From positions 11,160,001-11,224,000 of the forward strand of contig NC_088314.1 in assembly GCF_910592395.1 (NCBI RefSeq): a stretch of DNA of 64,000 bases. Reading direction: 5' to 3'. Source of the stretch: Lineus longissimus (lineage: Eukaryota; Nemertea; Pilidiophora; Heteronemertea; Lineidae). The notes under the pieces were generated by a model that had not been told where the DNA came from, did not search any database, and saw only the letters and a list, made by a program, of their open reading frames with translations. Shown here one piece after another: positions 55,581 to 64,000 of the stretch. The translations under genes and the position numbers were made by a program. Each line of letters begins with the position of its first letter. Position 1 is the stretch's first letter.

Positions 55581-56198
55581 AAGTGGTGATATAGACCTAG
55601 GCCTAGTACCGATATATAGTATGCACTCCAGATCCATGACGTGTTGGCAATACAATATCATGATGAACGCACACCCAATTAACAGCCACAGAGTAAGACT
55701 GAGCTGAGAGTGACACTAGGCTTACACAGACATGATGTAGCCTGTATAGCCTGAACGCCTTTAAGTCTGCACACACTCGACAGTGTCAATGACAAACACG
55801 CCATGCATTGATTGGATGAATGATGATGCAAACGCAAAGGTCTGTACTCTGTGGTACCGGTAGACCTACGGGTAAGCGTCTTTTTCTCACAGAATCAACG
55901 AAAAAAACTTGTTCGTCTTCTACAATACTTTTCCCTAAATCATCCAGACCGTAAAGCAATAATATTTACCGATTACATGATGGCGAACAGCAATCCCAAC
56001 GCTAGTATTTCGGAACAAATAAAATGAAAAGGCACAAACTACTCATGCTAGTATAACCGCGGCAAAAGCACGAAAAGCAGCGACAAGACAGTGTCCAAAC
56101 GCAAGGGAAATCGTCGTTAATTTGTAAAGTACGCCCTCTCGCGGAGAACGACTGACCCCGTCTTGGCCATTCCAATGTGAGTGCCCTAACAGTCATGT

Positions 56199-57116
56199 CC
56201 TCCTGTTCTTGCAGGAGAACACCAACCAGCCAGAATGGGCTCGAATCCGTTATCAATGCGGTTGGTGTGCCTATCTTATAGTAGGCAAGACAAGGTACCT
56301 CACTGATAACTTGTTTCAGTTTCACAAACGCACGGTTTTGTTCATCTGACCACTGCCATGGGCAGTCTTTCCACAGTAATTTGCGCAATGGTCAGCAAAT
56401 ATTAGAATAGTCACGAATAAATTTCTGCACATAACCACAAGTGCCTAAAAATTATCATAGTTCCCTGACGTCCTAAGGTGGTGGTGTCTTAAAGACTGCT
56501 TGAACTTTAGATTTCGACGGCCGGACGCCATCAGCCTAGAACTGATGTCCCACAACTTCAATTTGGCTAAGGTCCAGCTCAGTTTTCTGACAATTCAACA
56601 CAACACCGCGATCTCTACACCGCTCAAACACTTTGCGCAGTATTTTCAGCAACTTTTCATGACAATCTGCAAAAAGAATCATGTCGTCACACTCCATAAC
56701 TACTCCTTGAATATCACCAGAAATACTTTCCATAGCCTTTTGAAAGGCATCGGAACTCGAAGCCAACCGGAAGGGGCAACGACAATAGCAGTTAGTGTCT
56801 TTTTTGTGATGAATGTGGTGAGCAACCTGGACTCAGGATGCAAATCTATCTGCCAAAATGCTATTTTGGCGTCGAGTTTGGCAAAAACTTTGGCACCTTC
56901 TAGCTTCGCCAAGATATCCTCTACCCTGGGCAAGGGGTAGGGTTCACGTATCACGGCTTTATTTGCTTCACGCAAATCACAGCATATGCGGACTTCATTT
57001 TTGTCCTTCTTAGGGACAGTGATGAGGTTCGAAATCCATTTGGACCCCTCTTCAATCCGCTCGATCACACCAATTTCAACCATTTTATCAACTTCTTTGT
57101 CAATGGCCTCATCCAT
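56199..57116 (-). pseudogene. Gypsy-B RT and RNase H N-terminal half
   Basis: From 57116: GVIERIEEGSKWISNLITVP, RICCDLREANKAV, KVFAKLDAKIAFWQIDL (first Asp), and after a frameshift GVVMECDDMILFADCHEKLL (palm box ECDD where YxDD is usual) to VVGHQF. Then come a gap of disturbed sequence and RKLLWKDCPWQWSDEQNRAF, LITDSSPFWLVGVLLQEQED (RNase H first Asp). The copy has several frameshifts and stops and is split by the 10.4 kb element at 56198. Confidence 0.88.
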
Positions 57117-57612
57117 TACGTATGGTTTACGACGTAGGCGCTGAGCAACTGGCTCAACACGTTAGGATCAATCATAACTTTGTGCACGAAGTCACGAATA
57201 TGCCTGTTCCCTTCGAACACATCTTTCAATTCCTCTAGCAGCTTGGAGTATGGGTCACTTTCAGCGTTTTCGTTGACCTTGTTTACGCTATCCTGTCGTA
57301 GGATGTTCAGATTGAATGATGACTTTCTTCCTAGTAGCGGTTCAAGATCTTCACCATCATGTTGTTTAACATAATGTTCGCGACAAAGTACCCCAGGCAT
57401 TGCAGGTCCGCACCAGCATAAGTGGACTCAGAACAGGTGTCATCAACATTTCTTATAGTCTTCATCTTTCCACTGCGACCTTTGGCATTTTTAGGTCTCG
57501 GCTTATCATGATCAGAATGATATGATGAGCCCTCACCTTTGGACCTCTTTTTCTTACGGCATTTAAATGCATAATGTCCTTTTATTTTACAGTAGGAGCA
57601 TTCTGCCGACAA
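57117..57612 (-). pseudogene. Gypsy-B gag end / protease remnant / RT leader
   Basis: The 57612-57331 frame holds a CCHC knuckle (CSYCKIKGHYAFKC) and a basic Lys/Arg/Ser-rich stretch, then VDDTCSESTYAGADLQCL. The 57400-57116 frame continues with GRKSSFNLNILRQDSVNKVN and LLEELKDVFEGNRHIRDFVH, the usual segment before RT. A clear DTG/DSG protease active site is missing, so most of the protease appears deleted. Confidence 0.7.
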
Positions 57613-58275
57613 CGCTCCACACTTGTCTGGTGTGTGGTCTGTATAACCACATCTGAAACATTCAGCGTACTACATGTAGCTGAAGTGCCTTTGCCTTTGC
57701 CAGGCTTCGATTCTACACGTAATGCCTTTTCAGCGAATTTCTTTTCGGTCATGTTCTTCGTTTCATGGCGGGCGGTTTCATCAGTTCGTGCTGGGATTAT
57801 CATTTTCTCAAACGTTAACTTGTCTTGGCCTAGCAGTTTGACCCTTAGGTCATCGTTGCTGCATTTTTCTACCACTTGGTCCCGTAGGAGATCATTCTAC
57901 AATGTCCCGTAGTCACAGGAACGAACGAGGTCACGCAATGCAGTGATATACTGATCGATCGTTTCATTCGGGCCCTGTGCCTGCTGTCGAAACCGGTATC
58001 TTTCCGCGATGACATTTTTCTTTGGCATGAAATATGCTTGCAATGCCGCCTTGGCATTGGTATATGTGTTCTTCTCTGGGGAGCATTGTAAATATGCGTT
58101 CAACCAAAGCCCCAATACAATGAAGCAGGGTTGCCCTACGGATTTTATCATCCTTGGCATCCAACCAGGTGGCAACTTCGTAGATCTCGAATGCCTCTAC
58201 CCACTGCTGCCACTCAGTGGCCTGATCTGAAGCGTTCATATTCAGCTCTTCTGGTGCTTTTAAATTTTTAGCCAT
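57582..58275 (-). pseudogene. Gypsy-B gag
   Basis: ATG at 58275 (MAKNLKAPEELNMNASDQAT, then EWQQWVEAFEIYEVATW and RRATLLHCIG), followed in other frames by NAKAALQAYFMPKKNVIAER, QAQGPNETIDQYITALRDLV and LGQDKLTFEKMI. These are the Gag capsid motifs of gypsy elements, similar to but distinct from Gypsy-A gag. Two CCHC knuckles are visible (CFRCGYTDHTPDKC and CSYCKIKGHYAFKC). At least two frameshifts break it. Confidence 0.88.
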
Positions 58276-58437
58276 GCTTATGCAGTAAATACAAAGTCAA
58301 TGTACTGTGTGGTCTATGTGATGGGTCTGGATCAACACTTTTCAAAGTTCGTTTTCTTGGGTTTCAAAAGTTCATCATGCCTCAAAAATACCTCGTATTG
58401 GTTACATAATTTCTTATATCCCATCCTCGTCGCAATG

Positions 58438-58612
58438 TGTTGTATAGTAGACTTTGTAGAAAGTTGATGAAGACGGATTTAATAGCATATAACAATAACA
58501 TGATTGGTTTTATTTATCATTCTACTTCTGGTCTCTCAGTCTCACTTTACAGTTACATGATAGGACATACATACAGTGGTCTCACTAAGCAGTTGCGTGG
58601 TACTACACAACA
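58438..58612 (-). repeat. Gypsy-B 5' LTR
   Basis: 175 bp with TGTTGT...ACAACA ends, followed on the minus strand by CATTGCGACGAGGATGGGAT, a likely primer-binding region. The target copy CATGT is at 58613-58617. Confidence 0.85.
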
Positions 58613-58617
58613 CATGT

Positions 58618-59214
58618 CTTCGGATCTTACCAACAAGATTTCGAAATGTGGTACTTGTCAAAGACGCTCTCGAAAACAACAAAAGGAACCATTGAAACCA
58701 CAAGAAACTCCAACTAGATCATGGCAACAAACAGCCAGTGATTCTATTTTCACTGCAAGGACTATTTCCTAATCGTCGATGCTTATTCTGCATTCTTTGA
58801 GATTGATATGCTCGAAGACAAGCGTTGAGAAACTGTTATCAAACTTATCAAACAATCATTGACGCGACACGGCATTCCGGAATCGCTACTAACTGACAAT
58901 GGTCCACAATATATCAGTCGCAAATTTCGAGAATTTAGTGACAAGTGGGGATTCTGCCACAAGACATCGACTCGCATTACCCTCGATCAAACGGTTTAGC
59001 CGAGACAACAGTTCAAACCATGAAAAACTTGTTAAAGAAAGCAAAGGAGGCAGGACAAGACCCATACCTAGCCTTGCTAACATACCGCAACACGCCGCGA
59101 AGCAACGACTTGGAGTCGCCAGCGCAATTACTCCTAGGTCGCAGACTAAGGTCACAAATACCTGTAGTCGCTGATGAACTCTTTGTAAACATCAATACTA
59201 AAACACCAGATTCC
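58618..59214 (+). pseudogene. Gypsy-A integrase, core part
   Basis: Beyond Gypsy-B the plus strand continues: SSDLTNKISKCGTCQRRSRK (C-C of the zinc domain), PTRSWQQTASD (core start, first Asp), RHGIPESLLTDNGPQYISRK (second Asp), HYPRSNGLAETTVQTMKNLL (Glu in LAE) and PYLALLTYRNTPRSNDLESP. Several frameshifts and stops occur between these. It is cut at TKTPDS by BEL-3 at 59215. Confidence 0.9.
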
Positions 59215-59395
59215 TGTTAGGGCCCACAGGGACAAACGCAAGAGGAACTACGTGCTTCTTGTGACTCCACATGCGAAGTGATCTTTATTACAACATTATT
59301 ACAAGGGTGAACATATAAACCACGTGACTCCGTAAATGCATGTCATATTTCACTACAGTGAATTTGTCTACGGTGGCCTGTAAACCTAGTTTACA
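59215..59395 (-). repeat. BEL-3 3' LTR
   Basis: 181 bp, TG...CA ends, with an AATAAA on the coding strand near 59290. The pol stop codon TAA lies within its first bases. Confidence 0.85.
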
Positions 59396-61349
59396 CATCC
59401 TCCGCCCCGGCCAACTGCGCTGCAATTTTGCTTCTCGTCGCTGCCACCGAAGGGCGCTTGCTACATCTAAGTTCAGGTTCCCCGGCATCATCATATGACT
59501 TTAATTCACTTAACACAGTTTGTCTAACAGATTCTGATCTGACTTCTAACGGATACAACTTCGAAATTGCTCTGCTAGTAAAACAATTCCCACTTTTTAC
59601 TTTGGCTGCTCTGACTCTACTGTCAGAGCCGAACAATAGCTCAGTTACAAGGCCTAGTTTCCAACGTGTACGGGGTATATTGTCCTCATGAACCTGTACT
59701 ACGTCACCTACACTAATGATATCATCACTTGGACAATGTTTACGCACTTGGTAAGCGTGTCTCTCACGTAAGCAGCTTAGGTATTCATTCTTGAACCTTG
59801 TCACAAAATGAGTGTGCAATTGAGTGCGCTTACGTTCTGCCCTCGTAATGAAGTCAGCAGTCCCAACTTGTGACCAATCAAGGTCAGTTTCATCAACCAA
59901 CTCATGTGGCAACTCATCAGTCTCGTAGCCAAACAATAGCATTGAAGGTGTCAGAGGTTTGGGATCTTCTATTGATCCACTTGCATACCTCAATAGCATA
60001 TTGTTCAGGACGGACTGAACCTCTTTGATCAATGTGTACATTTCTTCAAAACTAATCAATCCCCGGCCTAACACTTTCCTAAGTACTGACTTCATTACGC
60101 CTATGAGACGTTCCCAAGAACCTCCCCACCAGGGGGACTGTACCGGTATGAAATCAAATCTAATGCACTTTGCAATAAAATGCTCTTGCACTTCTGAACT
60201 CGCCACACGCCTTAATAACTTTTCGATTTCACTACTTCCCGACTTGAAATTGGCTGCGTTGTCGGAGAAGCACCTATCTGGAACAACATAAGTGCCACAA
60301 TGCCTTCTGAATGCTTTGATGAACGAATCGGCGCTCAAATCATTGACCAGTTCAAGGTTTACACCTCTAGTTCCTAAACATGTAAATAAACACACGTAAA
60401 CTTTGAACACATGTCCATCGCGATCTTTCACTAGAAGATGTCCCGTGAAGTCCATACCAATGTTACTAAACGCTTTGGTCGCATCAATACGGTATTCGGG
60501 TAGATCAGGGCTCTGTGGTAACCGGTACGCAGTGCCTGTAACACGTTTACAGATTACACATGATTTCAACACTGACCTAACCTCTGCACGCGTTGCAGTA
60601 ATCCAATACCGTTTCCGCACAGCAACTACGGTTGAACCTAATCCAGCATGAAGAACGCGCGCATGCGCTCTTTTGATCACAAGTCTAGTAAAGTGACATT
60701 TCCGAGGTAACAACACAGGTTTACGCGCATTACTGTCTAGTGACACAGCATTACCTAATCTCCCCGCGCCACGAAGAACACCTTTTGTGTCTAGCACAAT
60801 ATTCAACTGTTGCACAATACACGGAATACGTCCGCTTGGTTTGTCCTGATTTAAGTAATCCAAGGCCTCAGAAAAATATGAACACTGAACTGCTTTCACC
60901 CAAAGAGTTTCGGCCTGTTCCATTTCTCCTACGGTTGTGTGTTGTGTCTCCTGGCTAATGCGTGCGAATCTCAGAACGTAGACAGTAACATGTAATAGTT
61001 GCTCGAGATTATCGAATCTACTGATGTCGATCACTTTACTTATATCCATTGTGATGTGAGGTGGGTCAGACGTGTCAATTTCAATAGCAGCGGCAAGCAA
61101 TTTTTCTGAATTAAATCCAGACTTCCACAGGTCCCATTGTTCCTGGGTCGCAAGCCAATCTGGACCCGAGTTCCATAGACTAGAAGCTATCAAATGCTTA
61201 ACGTCACAACTGTGTGATATCAAATCCGCAGGATTATCGCCACTTCCGACATGTCGCCAATCACTGACGTCACTCAACTTATGAATTGTATCAACTTTCA
61301 TGGCAATCGTACATTTCAATGTCTTATCAGAGTTTACCCAATGCAGCGC
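59391..61349 (-). pseudogene. BEL-3 RNase H end and integrase (after an in-frame stop)
   Basis: In the same frame as the upstream ORF, directly after a TAA, the sequence reads IALHWVNSDKTLKCTIA, WRHVGSGDNPADLISH (BEL RNase H end), GAGRLGNAVSLDSNARKP, a zinc region (HARVLHAGLGSTVVAVRKRY ... CVICKR), the catalytic core FSNIGMDFTGHLLV, RCFSDNAANFKSG and WWGGSWERLIGVMK (DDE intact), and the C-terminal PLTPSMLLFGYETDELP and HFVTRFKNEYLSCL. The ORF ends ...AQLAGAEDV with the polypurine tract coding GAED and the stop inside the LTR. No further break over 1.9 kb. Confidence 0.92.
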
Positions 61350-64000
61350 TATTTATGAGTCTGACCAGAAATGCACTGCCACCTGCTGGTAACAAGATTC
61401 CAACACCGCCATCAAATTACGAGTATACTTCGCACAAAGTACCATTGCGCTTAATTCCAACTGAGGAGTGGTCATCTTCGACTTTGGGCCAACAATCTTG
61501 CCCTTGGAGCCAAGAAATGTGACAGTTGACCCCTGTTTTATGAAAGCTACAGTCCCAATAGCTGCAGGTGTCGCATCCGAAAAGCTATGTATTTGCACTG
61601 GTAGATATTTGTCCATGCCATAATAACGAGGTTGTTCAATCTCATGAACCTGTTCTAAATCTCTCAAGATCGGAAACCACACTTTAGTTTCCTTGATCGG
61701 TAAAGCAGTGTCCCAATCATACTTCTGACACCAGAGCTGAGCTATGAATTGTCTGGCTCTAATTATCACCGGAGTTACAAGTCCCAACGGATCAAAATGT
61801 GAAGCAGCCACTGACAATACGTGACGTTTTGTGACGTCACGGCAAGTGTTTATCAGTCCCTTTTTGGGAAATCCCAGACGATCAGTCACTGAATTCCAAA
61901 CGAGTCCCAAAACACTGACGGTTTTCTCCTTCATTTGTGTACCTTCAAGTTCAAGAATTCTATTCAGTTCTGGCAAATTGCTTAACCACTGGCGAAGATT
62001 GAAACCTCCCTGTTTCATTATTGCGCGTGCGTTGTAGTAGTAATTGACTGCCTCGTTATCTTGATCAACACTGGTCAGTGGATTATCCATGTATAACTTC
62101 CTTGTCAGATCGATTGCAACATCACACTCATACTTCGCTAAATGTTTTTCTAATACAATGCCCAAAGAGAAAGGCGATGAAGTATGACCGAACACTACGG
62201 TGGTGTAGCGGTACGCAATAATGTCCTTGGTTAGGTCGTTGTCGCGAAACCACAAGAATTTCACATAATTCCTGTTTTTGAGCACAAAAAAATGTGGCAT
62301 GTAATGTGAATGTTCTTCGTCCCAGGGATTACCCTTGAGTTCCTCTACGTAGCATTTATCCATGTGTTCTTTCATGACCTTGCAATAAGCGTTCATTAAC
62401 CCTGTTTTCTGCAAACGTTCAACAATCTGATCTAAACGACGTCTGCACAATCGTAGATTGGATGGCAATTCCCCATGGTCCTCTTTCCACAGTAGAGGCA
62501 CCGAGTATTTCCCATCCTGAAATTCGATCTTTTCACTATATGCTGCCTTAAAGTTCTCATCTACGCCACCTACGTCATCAGTGACGTCAGTGACACCCAC
62601 TTCACTACACCGAAAATATGTCAACAACCGATTGTCTAAATCCGTGTTGGACAACGCTCCACAAAGGTCCACATCTCCCGGTTGAGTTCCGCAGAAACAC
62701 ATTATGGGTCTGATATCAGCTGCCACAATCGGCCTATCCTTATGAACTGGTCCTAACAACAATGCACCGAGATTTGACTTATGCACTGTTGGGCCATTGC
62801 CATCAATGGTCTCTCCTTTCATAAACTGCCAAGAATTGTCAGCACCGATCAGCACATCCACAACAAATGGCTCTCCACGAAAGTCATCTGCTAACTCGAA
62901 ACCTCGAATGGGTGGTAGTGACTTAGCCTTACACCAACCACGTTGGCTGATGGGTGCAACTATCTCCCGTGAGATCAACAATGGAACACGTGTCATTCCA
63001 TCAGACGTCATTATCCCTACTGTTGCCAAACCATAGCGATCCTTCGTATAACACTGAAATCCGTGAATTCCGAGATCAATATAACCCCTAGGCTGGATGC
63101 CAAGTAATAACGCGACATCCTGACGCATGTAACTTAACATTGAACCCTCGTCCATGAAGATTCGAACCTCTACCTGCGTACCATTGTAGTCCATTTTAGC
63201 CCTGGCCGTTTTCACCAACACTGGGTTATCAGCTATGATCGATGACGTAACAATATTCGCGTATGAATCACTTTCCACCAACGTATCCATACCGGCACTC
63301 GTAGATTTATTCTGAACCAAACTGCAGCACGACATCGGTCCTGGCGTTTCCTGGGCCGATTGCGTAATCTCCGTGATCGAATTTCTATTCCCACGACTAT
63401 ACCGTTTTCTTGACTGAGCACGATACCGTGAACGATTTCCGAAATCGATTCTATGCAGTGACGTATGATGTAGTCCACAGCAAGATGAACACTGTAGCGA
63501 ACTTGTACATTTCCTAGAAAAGTGTCCTGGCAACAAACACAATCGGCATAGTCCTTTTGCAAACACCAAATCACGTTTCTGTTTTGCAGAAAGATTACAT
63601 TTTTCTGGTTGGTGTTTCGGTGAACCACAAATTTCGCAGTTACTGGTGTGTGCCATAAATGCATCTACAGATGAATTTGGTAGCTTTTGACAGATTTCAA
63701 AAGTTCTCCTCTCTGTAATATCAAAATCCTCAGTCTGTGTTTCACAACGTTCGACCTGGCGCTTTAACCCGTCAGTGAATGTCTTAAGATTGTACACATC
63801 TGTCCTGTCAAGATCAGCCATGTTTCCCCAAATAACAGCAGGTGGTTTTTCCTCGAGAATAGGTACAATTATTCCAGCTGCTCTATCAACGTCAACCTTT
63901 AGTGTTTCCAAACTCCGCAGGTCCGTCATTACTTGATTATAAAACGAGCGAAGTGCAGCTCCGGACATGTTTGGGTTCCTCAAATGAAACAGTCGCAACA
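61350..64000 (-). pseudogene. BEL-3 gag (C-part), protease, RT with internal deletion, RNase H start
   Basis: Open from the window edge to a TAA at 61350-61352. It shows late Gag, zinc clusters (CEICGSPKHQPEKC, CRLCLLPGHFSRKC, CSSCCGLHHTSLH), a protease-like IFMDEGSMLSYM (DEGS instead of DTGS), and RT. The RT keeps HYMPHFFVLKN but then jumps in frame to YVKFLWFRDND, losing about 70 residues that include the first catalytic Asp, and has KLYMDNPLTS (YMDN) at the palm. It continues to HSFSDATPAAIGTVAFI and TTPQLELSAMVLCAK, VHFWSDS, then TAA where Gln is usual (one C to T change). The deletion makes the RT inactive. Confidence 0.9.

Larger units (their letters stand above)
45758..56190. mobile_element. 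10.4 kb TIR element carrying exon-like sequence
   Basis: Left end GTGAGGGCACTAACATTGG and inverse right end GTTAGGGCACTCACATTGG match at 17 of 19 positions and both continue AAT. An 8-bp target duplication AGTCATGT lies at 45750-45757 and 56191-56198 (10 bp if read as ACAGTCATGT). The interrupted sequence is Gypsy-B RNase H, whose motif order resumes across the gap. Target size suits hAT, P or Mutator-like families; no transposase was recognised. The contents are a 1.8 kb minisatellite, a piggyBac-like MITE with a MITE inside it, a tRNA-SINE, and minus-strand exon-like segments including a ubiquitin-specific protease cysteine box. Confidence 0.8.
27968..58612 (-). mobile_element. Gypsy-B, Ty3/gypsy element (footprint 30.6 kb with nested insertions)
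   Basis: Related terminal repeats lie at about 27968-28141 and 58438-58612. The outer ends are TG...ACAACA-like on the right, degraded on the left. A 5-bp duplication CATGT (27963-27967, 58613-58617) flanks it inside Gypsy-A integrase. On the minus strand the order is 5' LTR, gag (58275-57582), RT (57116-56536), RNase H (56388-56199 then 45757-45200), integrase (32740-31888, tail to 28422), 3' region, 3' LTR. It is interrupted by the 10.4 kb TIR element, BEL-4 and the Harbinger transposon, and has many frameshifts. Confidence 0.88.
59215..64000 (-). mobile_element. BEL-3, a BEL/Pao LTR retrotransposon, partial (runs off the right edge)
   Basis: The 3' LTR is 59215-59395 (181 bp, coding-strand TGTAAACTAGG...GGGCCCTAACA) with GGGGCGGAGGATG directly upstream as polypurine tract. 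Gag-pol fills the rest on the minus strand. The 5' LTR and gag start are outside the window. It inserted into Gypsy-A integrase; the target duplication cannot be tested here. Confidence 0.9.

Noticed and set aside
1-64000. CRISPR arrays, operons or other prokaryotic features
   Set aside because: Spliced genes, SINEs and metazoan retroelements show a eukaryotic nuclear sequence; tandem repeats lack the CRISPR repeat-spacer pattern.

Overview
The window is animal nuclear DNA, almost entirely transposable elements. The evidence is spliced exons with GT/AG sites, tRNA-derived SINEs, BEL/Pao and Ty3/gypsy retrotransposons and a two-gene PIF/Harbinger transposon. Multi-family BEL/Pao content and frequent short AGGCCT-type palindromes fit a marine invertebrate, perhaps an echinoderm or another invertebrate deuterostome. 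That placement is an inference; no host gene here settles the species.

Layout. Positions 1-2440 hold a decayed minus-strand serine carboxypeptidase gene (CPVL-like, peptidase S10), with a SINE and a non-LTR retrotransposon tail in it. From about 2650 to the right edge the window is one old plus-strand gypsy element (Gypsy-A) opened again and again by later insertions. Its fragments lie at 2650-4112, 14334-14449, 16864-16871, 27446-27967 and 58613-59214. The insertions are BEL-1 (4113-14333, +), a 2.4 kb TIR element (14450-16863), BEL-2 (16872-27445, -), a second gypsy Gypsy-B (27968-58612, -) and BEL-3 (59215 to beyond the edge, -).

Gypsy-B is itself opened by a PIF/Harbinger transposon (28486-31887), by BEL-4 (32741-45199, +) and by a 10.4 kb TIR element (45758-56190). 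BEL-4 carries two head-to-head copies of a 1.09 kb element, one inside its 3' LTR, and that copy holds a further 2.2 kb insertion with a minisatellite. BEL-1 and BEL-2 each carry a copy of the same roughly 3 kb non-coding element inside pol.

For most insertions the flanks show a target-site duplication and the host element's reading frame resumes on the other side, so the order of events can be read directly. BEL-2 looks youngest (124 bp LTRs identical by eye). BEL-1 LTRs differ at 2 of 284 positions, and BEL-4 LTRs at roughly 6 positions over the shared part. Gypsy-A and Gypsy-B are old and heavily broken. No retroelement here has a fully intact gag-pol.

The least ordinary content is in the 10.4 kb TIR element: exon-like segments on the minus strand, one with a clear ubiquitin-specific protease cysteine box, a 1.8 kb hierarchical minisatellite and a piggyBac-like MITE with another MITE inside it. 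It may be a captured host gene fragment, but no transposase was recognised and the exon chain is incomplete.
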